In this document: positions 34,801 through 43,479 of the stretch, one piece after another
How the letters are laid out: each line of letters opens with the position of its first letter
How positions within the stretch are numbered: position 1 is the first letter of the stretch
Origin: Candidatus Obscuribacter sp.
GTDB lineage: Bacteria; Cyanobacteriota; Vampirovibrionia; Obscuribacterales; Obscuribacteraceae
Length of the DNA stretch: 64,000 nucleotides
Assembly (NCBI GenBank): GCA_016712465.1
Contig: JADJQZ010000001.1
Coordinates: 2,728,001 to 2,792,000 of the forward strand
Direction of reading: 5' to 3'
Made by a program: the position numbers and the translations under genes
The notes under the pieces: model-generated
Databases searched by the model: none
The model's input: the letters and a program-made list of their open reading frames with translations, nothing else
What the model was told of the DNA's origin: nothing

Positions 34801-36111
34801 TTATTTGCGACGCACGAATTCAATCATTTTGCGCTTCATGTCTATGGTGTACTGCCAGTCGGTCCAGAAAGGCTGACCCAAAAGTGGTGCTTCCAGAGCT
34901 GATTCTCGCTCGTTCACTGTTGCCTCTACGTCCTGTCTTTCAATGGGACCGAGGCGCAACTTGTGAATGGTGAAGACCTTGCAATATCCGGAACCGCTGA
35001 CGCCGCGCATGCTTGTGGTTTTTAAGTCGGTGGGCAGGGTGATGCCGGCTTCTTTGAGCTGAGCCTGTCCACTGAAAGAAAGTGCTGATGCCGTGTTGCC
35101 CGTATCGAATATGACCTTCACCAGTTGCTCGTTTACTTCCAGCATGACGAGGATACGATTTCCTCGTTCGCTGAACTCGAAAGGCACTTGATAAGCAGCA
35201 CGATTCAGTGGATCGGGGCTGGCCTTTAACTTGAATTCGATGTTGCCGGCGTTTTGATCTATTGTGTAGTCGAAGTCTTTGAAGAAGGACTGCCCCAGAA
35301 GCGGCATATCGGCATTTGATTCGAGCACGGTTATTTCTGTATCTTTGCGCATAATATTGCCGACTTTGACGTCGGCTTTCATGCGCCAGTATTTTATCGA
35401 TGAATCGTTGGCGGAGCCGCCGGTTAAACCTAAGTGCGGACCTTCCGGCGGTCTAATACCCAAATCCGATAGTTGCTCCTTACTGAGACAGACTCCGGCC
35501 GCGCCTGTGTCAAAGAGCATCTCCACCGGTCGGCCGTTTATTTCCGCCTTCAGTTTGATGCCCCTTGCACCGGGCTCGAAATGCACCCTTGTTTCTCTTG
35601 GTAGACCTTGCGAGGGCGGTGTCTTTGCGGTCGAGGAAGAGTGTGTGGGTCTGACCGGGGTGGCTTTTTCTTTCACAGGTACGGTGACGTTGCCGATCTT
35701 CTTTACCATGGCAATATTGGCTGTTACCCAGTCAGGATCCAGATGCTTGAGGGCAGTTACGGCGCTCAGTCCGATTGGTTTTTCCAGGCAGTTGAGAGCA
35801 ACTTCCTTATAGAGTTTTGCGGCTTCTTCTTTTTTTCCAAGCTTCAGTCGGCATAGGGCCAGGTAATACTGGGCCTGCCAGTCTGTCGGCACCCGTTTTG
35901 TGTAAATCTCCAGATAGTATTGGGCATCCCGGTAGCGACCGGCGTGCAGGCACTGCGCTCCGTATTGGAAATTCCTGTCCTGGGTGCCTGTCTGCTGCCC
36001 TTGCTGAGGGCTGAGAGTGCCGCCCTGGGCCAGAGCTGCCTCAATACCGGTAAAGCCGGCCAGGCAGCCTGTTAGCATAAGCAGTTCCAAAGCCCCGGTT
36101 CGCTTGTTCAT
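34801..36111 (-). CDS. TPR plus double retropepsin-like aspartic protease
   Basis: The 436-aa secreted protein has a signal peptide (LMLTGCLAGFTGIEAALAQ). One or two TPR-like repeats follow (about 45-110: YGAQCLHAGRYRDAQYYLEIY, YYLALCRLKLGKKEEAAKLY), then two retropepsin-like domains. Catalytic triads are LFDTGAAG (DTG 201-203) and IFDTGNTA (336-338); each domain also has the LLGQ turn (271-274 and 410-413), so both halves look intact. Retropepsins act as dimers of single-DTG units; here one chain carries both halves. The 440-type paralog is immediately upstream. Periplasmic proteolysis is inferred. Confidence 0.88.
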   Translation of the reverse strand: MNKRTGALELLMLTGCLAGFTGIEAALAQGGTLSPQQGQQTGTQDRNFQYGAQCLHAGRYRDAQYYLEIYTKRVPTDWQAQYYLALCRLKLGKKEEAAKLYKEVALNCLEKPIGLSAVTALKHLDPDWVTANIAMVKKIGNVTVPVKEKATPVRPTHSSSTAKTPPSQGLPRETRVHFEPGARGIKLKAEINGRPVEMLFDTGAAGVCLSKEQLSDLGIRPPEGPHLGLTGGSANDSSIKYWRMKADVKVGNIMRKDTEITVLESNADMPLLGQSFFKDFDYTIDQNAGNIEFKLKASPDPLNRAAYQVPFEFSERGNRILVMLEVNEQLVKVIFDTGNTASALSFSGQAQLKEAGITLPTDLKTTSMRGVSGSGYCKVFTIHKLRLGPIERQDVEATVNERESALEAPLLGQPFWTDWQYTIDMKRKMIEFVRRK

Positions 36112-36118
36112 TGGGTAC

Positions 36119-37351
36119 CTAGCGTCTTACGAAGTGAATTTGCTTGGTATTCATGTCGATGGTGTATTGATAGTTTTTCCAGAACGGCTCGCCAAGTAGC
36201 GGTAAAGTACCGTCATGACCATCGTCATTGACGGCACAGGATACATTCATCTCATCTATGGGACCTAGTTTGACTCTGCCCACAGTGAATATCCGCACCC
36301 GTCCACTACCTGAAACGCCTGTGGTGTAGCCGATTTCTGCGTCATCGGGAATTTTTAAGCCGTACTTTTCCACCTGTCTGGGCGTATGGAACTTGAGAGC
36401 ATTGGCACTATTGCCGGTATCAAACATGACCCTGGCCGGGCGTCCATTAATTTCGATTGTCACCACGATGCGATTGCCGTATTTCTCTCCCAGAAATTCA
36501 AAAGGAACACTGTAGGCGTTTCTGTCCTTAGCACCTCCCCCCAGTGCTTTCTGTCTGAAGTGTATATTGCCGGCGCCCTGGTCGATTGTGTAGTCGAATT
36601 CTTTGAAGAAGGATTGCCCCAGAAGGGGTGAGGCATGATTAGTATCTAGAATCTTGATGGGCATCTCTTTCTCAATCGGACCCAGCTTTACTTTGGCGTT
36701 CATCACCCAGTAGTCCTGGAGCGAACTGTTGGCTGCACCACCACTTTGCCCAGTTGCTGCTCCGCCCGGTGCTTTGATTCCTAGCGCTTCCAATTGCTCC
36801 TTGCCTAGCACCACTCCCGGTGCGCCGGTGTCAAAGACCATGTCAATAGGTCTGCCGTTCAAGGATGGCGTCACGACTACCGCTCCATGCTCCTTGCGGC
36901 AGCGCACGTCGCACTCCTTGGGCAGGCTTGGATCAATGGTCGCCGAACTCCCTGCAGAGGCAGTGGTCCTGCTGCTCCCGGTGTCAGGGGCTGTTTTGGT
37001 GGAAGCCGAGGCACCGCTTGAGAAACCGGGTTCGATTTTGGACAAAATAGTCTTGGCGTAGCTGCCTATCTGGCTTGTGGGGCTGACCGCGGCCACTATC
37101 TTGTAGTAGTACCTGGCCGAATTCATATTGCCCAGTTGCTGATAGGCAAGGGCTGCATAGTAAGCAGCGTAGGCATCCGCCGGATTAGCCTTGACCTGTC
37201 CCTCCAGGATGGGCAAGGCTTCGCGGTACTGCTTGTTGTTGTACAACTTGACGGCATCTTCCAACTTACCGGCAAAGGCCGGCAGGTTGATTGAAAGGGC
37301 CAGGCAAAGAAGGCTACCGGCTAATGAGACTGACAGCTTAGTATTCACCAC
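36119..37351 (-). CDS. TPR plus double retropepsin-like aspartic protease (paralog)
   Basis: The 410-aa protein is set at GTG 37351 (GAAGGA 7 nt upstream; one of two adjacent GTGs). It has a signal peptide (SVSLAGSLLCLALSINLPAFA) and TPR-like helices (AVKLYNNKQYREALPILEGQ, YAAYYAALAYQQLGNMNSAR). Two DTG motifs follow (FDTGAPG, 174-176; FDTGNSA, 311-313), with SPLLGQSF and LPLLGEPF turns. It is clearly paralogous to the downstream neighbour 8 bp away, so the pair arose by tandem duplication. Between the domains both have Ser/Thr-rich linkers. Confidence 0.88.
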   Translation of the reverse strand: MVNTKLSVSLAGSLLCLALSINLPAFAGKLEDAVKLYNNKQYREALPILEGQVKANPADAYAAYYAALAYQQLGNMNSARYYYKIVAAVSPTSQIGSYAKTILSKIEPGFSSGASASTKTAPDTGSSRTTASAGSSATIDPSLPKECDVRCRKEHGAVVVTPSLNGRPIDMVFDTGAPGVVLGKEQLEALGIKAPGGAATGQSGGAANSSLQDYWVMNAKVKLGPIEKEMPIKILDTNHASPLLGQSFFKEFDYTIDQGAGNIHFRQKALGGGAKDRNAYSVPFEFLGEKYGNRIVVTIEINGRPARVMFDTGNSANALKFHTPRQVEKYGLKIPDDAEIGYTTGVSGSGRVRIFTVGRVKLGPIDEMNVSCAVNDDGHDGTLPLLGEPFWKNYQYTIDMNTKQIHFVRR

Positions 37352-37407
37352 GTGCAAGTCCTTCAATCGGAAACGTAGTTGTCCGGGCTTGAGACCGGCC
37401 CTGCTGA

Positions 37408-39054
37408 CTAGAGCACCGCCGTCTCTCTGTATGCTCCCCATACCTCTCTCATGGCATCACAAATTTCGCCCAGAGTGGCATAGGATTCAACCGCTTCAAT
37501 CAAATGAGGGAAGGCATTCTCGCCGGTTCTCATGGCTGTCTTGAGAGCTTCCAGAGTGTTCGTCACTTTTTCTTGATCGCGACGTTCCTTAATGGATTTT
37601 ATGCGCTCTCTTTGACGGGCTTCATATTCGCCGCCAATTTTGAGAATCTCGATTTTCGAGCCGGGTGCCTCTTCTTTGAAGCCGGTCAGACCCACAAAGG
37701 TACGGTCGCCGGATTGCATTTTCTGCTCGAAGCGGTAGGCGGAGTCGGCGATTTCTTTCATGAAAAAGCCTTTCTCGATGCCTGCAATTACTCCGCCAAT
37801 CTCATCAATTTGTTTGAAGTACTGGTTGGCGCCGCGCTCCATTTCATCGGTGAGCCATTCTACGAAGTAAGACCCGGCCAGGGGATCAACTACGTTGGTT
37901 ACTCCGGTTTCATAGGCGATTATTTGCTGGGTGCGCAACGCGATATGGGCGGCTTTCTCCGTGGGTAAGCCAAGCACTTCATCCATGGAGTTTGTGTGCA
38001 GCGACTGGGTGCCGCCCAGAACTCCGGCCAGGGCTTCGATGGCTGTGCGGATAATGTTGTTTTCCGGTTGCGGAGCGGTTAGGCTGCAGCCTGCCGTCTG
38101 AGTATGGAAGCGCAACTTGAGGGAGCGTTCGTCTTTGGCGCCGTAGTGGTCACGCATGCGTTTGGCCCAGATACGGCGAGCGGCACGGTACTTGGCTATT
38201 TCTTCAAAGAAGTCGATATGGGCATTGAAGAAGAAGGACAGTCTCGGCACGAAGTCATCTACTTGAAGACCGGCTTCGATACCGGCATCTACATAAGCGA
38301 AGCCGTCAGCCAGGGTGAAGGCCAACTCCTGCACGGCAGTGGCGCCGGCTTCCCGAATGTGATAGCCGCTTACCGAAATGGTATTCCAGCGCGGCACATT
38401 ATGGGTGCAGAAGACCATCATGTCTTGAATGAGCTTGAGGGCCGGGCGGGGCGGAATCAAATAGGTCTTCTGGGCAATGTACTCTTTGAAAATGTCATTC
38501 TGGAGCGTGCCGTTCAGGTATTTCCAGTCGATGCCGCGCTTTTTGGCGTTGGCCAGGAACATAGCGTAAATGATCACGGCCGGACCATTGATGGTCATGG
38601 AAGTGGAAACTTTGTCGAGGGGGAGATCTTTATAGAGGATCTCAATGTCTTCCAGGGAGTCGATAGCTACTCCGCAGACGCCGACTTCGCCGTGGGCTTT
38701 TGGATGGTCGGAATCGTAGCCCATGAGGGTGGGGAGATCGAAAGCCGTGGAGAGACCGGTCTGTCCTTGAGACAAAAGGTATTTGAAGCGCTGGTTGGTT
38801 TCCTCCGGTCCGCCGAAACCGGCGAATTGCCGCATGGTCCAGACCTTGCCGCGGTACATGTCCTCGTGGATACCCCTGGTATAAGGGAACTGACCCGGAT
38901 CGGCCAGGGCCTCGTCATACTTCCAGTCTTTCAGGTCTTCCGGACCATAAACTCGCTTGAGCGGCACGCCCGAAATGGTCTCATGCTCCTTCGCGGGCTT
39001 TTTGACCTTCGGCTCTTTGGCCGCAGCTTCGGGCTTAGTCAGTTCCTTGACCAT
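37408..39054 (-). CDS. Methylmalonyl-CoA mutase large subunit (catalytic domain only)
   Basis: The protein (548 aa) has the methylmalonyl-CoA mutase TIM-barrel: PYTRGIHEDMYRGKVWTMRQFAGFG, FDLPTLMGYDSDHP, STSMTINGPA, WNTISVSGYHIREAG, and LRFHTQTAGCSLTAPQPENN. There is no B12-binding domain, so the cobalamin subunit must be a separate gene, as in heterodimeric acyl-CoA mutases such as isobutyryl-CoA mutase. No mutB/mcmA2 is seen in the window. It isomerises methylmalonyl-CoA/succinyl-CoA or a related acyl-CoA; which substrate cannot be told. The first 30 residues are Lys/Glu/Ala-rich. AAGGAG precedes ATG 39054. Confidence 0.9.
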   Translation of the reverse strand: MVKELTKPEAAAKEPKVKKPAKEHETISGVPLKRVYGPEDLKDWKYDEALADPGQFPYTRGIHEDMYRGKVWTMRQFAGFGGPEETNQRFKYLLSQGQTGLSTAFDLPTLMGYDSDHPKAHGEVGVCGVAIDSLEDIEILYKDLPLDKVSTSMTINGPAVIIYAMFLANAKKRGIDWKYLNGTLQNDIFKEYIAQKTYLIPPRPALKLIQDMMVFCTHNVPRWNTISVSGYHIREAGATAVQELAFTLADGFAYVDAGIEAGLQVDDFVPRLSFFFNAHIDFFEEIAKYRAARRIWAKRMRDHYGAKDERSLKLRFHTQTAGCSLTAPQPENNIIRTAIEALAGVLGGTQSLHTNSMDEVLGLPTEKAAHIALRTQQIIAYETGVTNVVDPLAGSYFVEWLTDEMERGANQYFKQIDEIGGVIAGIEKGFFMKEIADSAYRFEQKMQSGDRTFVGLTGFKEEAPGSKIEILKIGGEYEARQRERIKSIKERRDQEKVTNTLEALKTAMRTGENAFPHLIEAVESYATLGEICDAMREVWGAYRETAVL

Positions 39055-39083
39055 GAGTATCTCCTTGGTATTCTTGCTCCTGA

Positions 39084-39096
39084 GTCCAAAAATTGG
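39084..39096. promoter_or_regulatory. Perfect dyad TCCAA-AAA-TTGGA between divergent mutase and hutU
   Basis: A 5-bp perfect inverted repeat with a 3-bp spacer sits in the 127-bp region between the two divergent genes. It could be an operator. GTGG...CCAC near 39115-39130 is a second short dyad. Confidence 0.35.
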
Positions 39097-39181
39097 ATAT
39101 CATTTGGAGACATTGCCGTGGGATAGAACCACGTCACTCTGTAATTTTTACATATTTTCTCAGCAAAGAGGCATTTTCCCT

Positions 39182-40933
39182 ATGTCGCGCCAAGCAAGTG
39201 TCATCCAAGAAACCGGAGCGGGTACTGATCCAGGTAAGGAAATGATTAAAACTATTTTGGCTAGCAAGGAACCCATTGAAGTGCGAGCCCCGCACGGTTC
39301 CACCCTGCATACCAAGGGTTGGGTGCAAGAAGCGGCATTGCGCATGTTGCTCAACAACCTTGACCCGGATGTGGCGGAAAGACCGCTGGAACTTGTGGTC
39401 TACGGCGGCTCCGGTAAGGCTGCGCGTAACTGGGAGTGTTTCAAAGCCATCGTCAAAGCACTTACAACCCTGGAGTCGGATGAAACCTTACTTATCCAAT
39501 CAGGAAAACCGGTAGGTGTATTCAAGAGTCATGAGAATGCCCCCCGGGTTCTCATCGCTAATTCCAATCTGGTAGGTCACTGGGCCACCTGGGAACATTT
39601 CCGCGAACTAGATAAGAAAGGTCTGGCCATGTTTGGTCAGATGACCGCCGGCTCCTGGATCTATATCGGTACCCAGGGCATCCTGCAGGGTACCTACGAG
39701 ACTTTTGCCTCTCTGGCGCGCAAGCACTACGGTGCCAGCCTGAAAGGGAAAGTGGTACTGACCGCCGGTCTTGGTGGCATGGGTGGTGCCCAGCCTCTAG
39801 CCATCACCATGAATGAAGGAGTGGCCCTTTGCGTGGAAGTGGATGACAGCCGCATCCAGCGCCGCTTAGATACACGCTATCTGGATGTGCGTGCCGACAG
39901 TCTGGAGCATGCTCTCAAACTAGCCGATGAGGCGAAAGCAAAAGGCGAGGCTATTTCCATCGGTATTCACGGCAATGCCGCCGATATTCTGCCCCGCATG
40001 CTGGCCCTGGGTTATAAGCCCGACGCCCTCACCGACCAGACTTCCGCCCATGACCCTCTCAACGGCTATGTGCCCCTCACCGAGAAGGGCGAGCCCATGA
40101 CCCTGGAAGCGGCAGCCAAACTGCGCCAGGAAGATCCCAAAGCCTATTTGAAGCTTTCGGAAGCAGCTATCGCCCGCCATGTGGAAGCCATGCTGGAATT
40201 CCAGAAGCGCGGCGTGGTCACCTTTGACTACGGCAACAATATTCGCCAGGTGGCTTTCGACCACGGCGTCAAAGATGCCTTCAACTTCCCCGGCTTCGTG
40301 CCGGCCTATATCAGACCTCTCTTCTGCGAAGGTAAAGGTCCCTTCCGCTGGGCTGTACTGTCGGGCGATCCAGAGGATATCAAAGTAATCGACCAGGCCA
40401 TTCTCGATAACTTTGCCCATGAAAAAGACCTCTGCCGCTGGATCAAACTGGCTGCGGAAAGGGTCAAGTTTCAAGGCTTGCCGGCTCGTATTTGCTGGCT
40501 CGGTTATGGCGACCGCATGAAAATGGGCCTGATTATGAATGATCTGGTCAAGAGCGGTAAGGTGAAAGCCCCGATCGTCATCGGTCGAGACCATCTCGAT
40601 TCCGGCTCCGTGGCCTCACCCAACCGGGAAACTGAAGCCATGAAAGACGGTAGCGATGCCGTTGCCGACTGGGTTTACTTGAATGCCTTAATCAATGCCG
40701 TGGGCGGCGCCAGTTGGGTCTCCCTGCACCACGGCGGTGGTGTCGGTATCGGTTATTCACTGCACTCCGGTCAGGTGATTGTGGCAGATGGAACAGACGC
40801 TGCCAGAGAGCGCCTCGAAAGAGTTCTCACCACCGACCCCGGCATGGGTGTGATCAGGCACGTTGATGCCGGTTATGATGAAGCCATAGATTTCGCCAAG
40901 AAATCCGGCGTGCGCATTCCCATGTGGGAGTGA
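39182..40933 (+). CDS. hutU: Urocanate hydratase
   Basis: This enzyme converts urocanate to imidazolonepropionate, the second step of histidine degradation, using NAD+ as cofactor. The protein (583 aa) carries VVYGGSGKAARNWECFKAIV near the N-terminus, TAGLGGMGGAQPLA and the segment WVSLHHGGGVGIGYSLHSGQ toward the end, as in the family. ATG 39182 with AGAGG 9 nt upstream was chosen over an upstream frame that is mostly unrelated sequence. No hutH, hutI or hutG is in the window. The end overlaps the next gene by 10 bp. Confidence 0.95.
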   Translation: MSRQASVIQETGAGTDPGKEMIKTILASKEPIEVRAPHGSTLHTKGWVQEAALRMLLNNLDPDVAERPLELVVYGGSGKAARNWECFKAIVKALTTLESDETLLIQSGKPVGVFKSHENAPRVLIANSNLVGHWATWEHFRELDKKGLAMFGQMTAGSWIYIGTQGILQGTYETFASLARKHYGASLKGKVVLTAGLGGMGGAQPLAITMNEGVALCVEVDDSRIQRRLDTRYLDVRADSLEHALKLADEAKAKGEAISIGIHGNAADILPRMLALGYKPDALTDQTSAHDPLNGYVPLTEKGEPMTLEAAAKLRQEDPKAYLKLSEAAIARHVEAMLEFQKRGVVTFDYGNNIRQVAFDHGVKDAFNFPGFVPAYIRPLFCEGKGPFRWAVLSGDPEDIKVIDQAILDNFAHEKDLCRWIKLAAERVKFQGLPARICWLGYGDRMKMGLIMNDLVKSGKVKAPIVIGRDHLDSGSVASPNRETEAMKDGSDAVADWVYLNALINAVGGASWVSLHHGGGVGIGYSLHSGQVIVADGTDAARERLERVLTTDPGMGVIRHVDAGYDEAIDFAKKSGVRIPMWE

Positions 40934-41526
40934 TTGCCGGTGTCATAGCTAAGCTCATGGAGCAAATTGGAAGACCCGCCAAGCCCCGTTCTCCGAAAGC
41001 GGTACGGAACTGCAAACTTATCGGAGATGCGTTTCAATACGACGATCCCCTTGAGGCTCTCTGGCTCACAATGGTCGGCCTTGTATTTGCAGACGGCTCC
41101 AGTATTGATCTGAATAGACTTTCGAAAGAAGCCCGTAATCTCTATCTTCTTGAACTGCTGGTGAGAGAAGTTATGAACGGCGGCTTCGATCAGTACCTTC
41201 AAAATAGTTCAGGGTGTTGCTTTGAAGAAACGAAAGCCGCTCTGGTTGACTTGGGTGCTGCAACCATGCTTGCTTTTCTAGAGAAAGCCGGCAATCTGTT
41301 TCCTCTTGGTGTCGTGCCAAAAGATCAGGCGCTGCGCAGGCAGTCTCTTCAAGACATTCCGGAAACTTGGTTGGCAGAGTTGGATGAGGAGTTCAATCAA
41401 CTCGTAGGTTGCCCTTTCGATGCTCCAAGTAATCAGTTTGAAGATCCCAGGCAACTGGCTATTGCTTTCATGAAAGCCCATGCTGAGTGTTTAGTTTCAT
41501 CCAGACCCCTTTATACGCCTCTGTAG
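40924..41526 (+). CDS. DUF4375 (DMP19-like) domain protein
   Basis: The protein (200 aa) contains LLVREVMNGGFDQYLQNSSGCCFEE, the DUF4375 core ('ExxNGGFxQYxxNssG'), followed by a helix with AATMLAFLEKAG. No signal peptide. The DUF has a resemblance to phage Mu/DMP19 proteins that imitate DNA or bind PP2C-type proteins in some lineages, but its function here is unknown. Start GTG 40924 overlaps hutU; an ATG at 40957 is an alternative. It may be cotranscribed with hutU. Confidence 0.7.
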   Translation: MGVIAGVIAKLMEQIGRPAKPRSPKAVRNCKLIGDAFQYDDPLEALWLTMVGLVFADGSSIDLNRLSKEARNLYLLELLVREVMNGGFDQYLQNSSGCCFEETKAALVDLGAATMLAFLEKAGNLFPLGVVPKDQALRRQSLQDIPETWLAELDEEFNQLVGCPFDAPSNQFEDPRQLAIAFMKAHAECLVSSRPLYTPL

Positions 41527-41565
41527 CTTCCATGCAGATAACCTGCCGTTTGGGGCATTTCTTGA

Positions 41566-41587
41566 AAGACCCTGAGTCTTAATTTTG
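41566..41587. terminator. Possible weak terminator between convergent genes
   Basis: AAGAC-CCTGA-GTCTT followed by AATTTT lies between the DUF4375 gene end and the convergent 128-aa gene. The stem is short, so this is a weak call. Confidence 0.35.
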
Positions 41588-41598
41588 CAAGGGGTGCC

Positions 41599-41985
41599 CT
41601 ATTTTTCTTTCTGGAGTTCTTGGCCAGGTGTACCACTCTGGTCTTCGATGCAGTTAGCGTCTTTTACTGATACTCGCGGAAGATATGCAATATCAGGGTT
41701 CCTGAGCACGCCGCTCTCAATCCTTTCTAGTATTTCCAGTTCCGTGTCTTTCTGATCCGTGCTCAAGTGCACCGAAAAATGCCGCCATTTACCCAGACTA
41801 TCTTGCAATTGAAAGTCTTTATCGGGAAGTAGGTTGTTCCAGTTGCAGGAGCCGGTCTCTCTCAAAAGTTTGATCACACTGTTCAAATCGTTATCTTCAA
41901 GAGCCTTGTAAAGCGCCGCTGAAGGATTTTCCACATTGTTTTCTGGAATTGGAGTTCCCAGCACCAGGTCAAAGTCCGTATCCAT
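41599..41985 (-). CDS. Hypothetical protein (128 aa)
   Basis: A hydrophilic acidic protein. An ankyrin-like helix pair, AALYKALEDNDLNSVIKLLRETG, occupies residues about 23-46 and resembles one half of an ankyrin repeat, but one unit is not enough to name the fold. AGAGAGAC precedes the ATG. No known partner nearby. Confidence 0.5.
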   Translation of the reverse strand: MDTDFDLVLGTPIPENNVENPSAALYKALEDNDLNSVIKLLRETGSCNWNNLLPDKDFQLQDSLGKWRHFSVHLSTDQKDTELEILERIESGVLRNPDIAYLPRVSVKDANCIEDQSGTPGQELQKEK

Positions 41986-42095
41986 TTTCGCGTCTCTCTA
42001 AGTAAGGGGAGAGTCGACTTTCATACTAGGTGCCTTCTGTGTCTATGGTGTGTTGACACCGGCGGGAAATACGCAGGGCTCTTGAACGAATCACT

Positions 42096-43195
42096 TTGCA
42101 CGGATTGAGAACAGCTGTTGCTGTGGCACTCTTGTGGCTACGTATTTTACTGAGTGACAGCGGCGGCAAGTCCTTTTATAAATGGCTCATGGTTTTCGAA
42201 AACACTGCAAACAGCGATAGCAACCCGCGCCGGTTCTCACTAGAGTCTTCCGGTGAGGCGCTGACGCTTACCGCAGCCGCACTGGGCACAGCAGCCCTGG
42301 TTCTAGCCAGTCGCGGCCGTAACCTGACCAGCCTGGCAACGGCAGGAACTTCCGAGGGGCTTCTCGGAGCCGCGGTCAAGTCGCAACTGAAGACCGAGGC
42401 TAAAACAGCCAATCTTGTCTTCAGTTTAGGTGAGGGTGAGGCAACCGCTGTTCGCAGCAAAGCTTTAGATGAGGCTCAAAGGGGCATTGCCAGACAGGTG
42501 AAGAAGGAGACTCTGCCGGAAGCTATACAGGGTGCTGAGATTGAAGCTGAAGCTCACGCTCTCATGCGTTACAGGCAGGCCACCGGCCGGGTGCCCCTCA
42601 ATCCTGAAAACGGCAAACCACTCTCCACTAAGCATCAGTTTAAGGCTGCCTATGTCGATTCCATGCCCACCAGATTTACGCCGGAATTCAGTGCTTCAGG
42701 CAGGCTCATGCCGGGGCGCTACCCCATGGGTTTTTCTGAATTCAGTCGACAATTTGGACAGGGTAAGGAGCGAGAAGCGCTTTTGAAGGAATTTCATACA
42801 AGTCTGCAAATAATGAAAGCCATGGACATCGAGACCGTGCATGTTGGCGGTAGCTTCGTTTCCAAGAAAGCCGTACCGATGTGGATTTTATGTGGAATAA
42901 GTTTGCCGGTAAGCACAATCAAGATCTTAGTCGCCAGACCCTGGGCGGTCTCTATGAGAGCCACAGCCCCTTCTACTTGATGGATCGCGGGCTGCAAATG
43001 TTGACTGAACCTGCTAAGGGCGGCAGTTATAAGAGTATGCAGTACTTTCTGTCTCATCACGGGCGAGAAATACCTGTTTTGCGCAATGGGCAGTGGACGG
43101 TGAAAGAACATACCGTCCCCAATGGCATTGTGGAGTTGGATTTGAGCTCGATTCAGGCTTATCCGGCCAGCTGGCTCAAGTACAGGGCTCGGTAG
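42096..43195 (+). pseudogene. Frameshifted gene with nucleotidyltransferase-like C-terminal domain (DUF6932-like)
   Basis: The first frame (to 42980) reads up to DIETVHVGGSFVSKKAVP and then turns into unrelated sequence. From about 42881 a second frame continues with DVDFMWNKFAGKHNQDL to 43195. Joining them near 42877-42885 gives GGSFVS..K..x..DVDFMW, the conserved GG-S and D-x-D pattern of nucleotidyltransferase-like DUF6932 proteins. A missing single base (or two extra) at GCCGTACCGATGTG explains the break. The start is uncertain: TTG 42096 or ATG 42189. An assembly error is possible. The N-terminal part is Ala/Leu-rich and unrecognised. Confidence 0.6.
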
Positions 43196-43338
43196 GGAAA
43201 GACGCTCACGAGCCTGTTGACAAGCCTGTCCCTTTCTTGCTTCTTGGCAATGGGTGTGCCGCCTCATGGGCGCGCGGTCTTCCCTTCCATTAGAGAAATT
43301 TCGGGGCAGCTTCTGACAATTGCCTCAGCCTACAAGCT

Positions 43339-43479
43339 ATGATTGAAGGGCTCGAAAAGGGTGCAATAGACCCCGAGAGCCTTATGGAGTATGGGTTACA
43401 GGTCGGCTGGATGGCTTTTGTATATCCAGCCTATCGCTTCCGACAGACGGTAGATTTTCTTAGCGCATGGCTCGTCTAG
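43339..43479 (+). CDS. Possible small ORF (46 aa) overlapping lysC start
   Basis: ATG 43339 to TAG 43479, encoding a peptide starting MIEGLEKGAIDPESLMEY and ending VDFLSAWLV. The open frame extends upstream to 43294, so it may be the C-terminal remnant of a longer gene. It overlaps the aspartate kinase start by 13 bp. It shows mixed hydrophobicity and no recognised domain. Support is weak. Confidence 0.3.
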   Translation: MIEGLEKGAIDPESLMEYGLQVGWMAFVYPAYRFRQTVDFLSAWLV

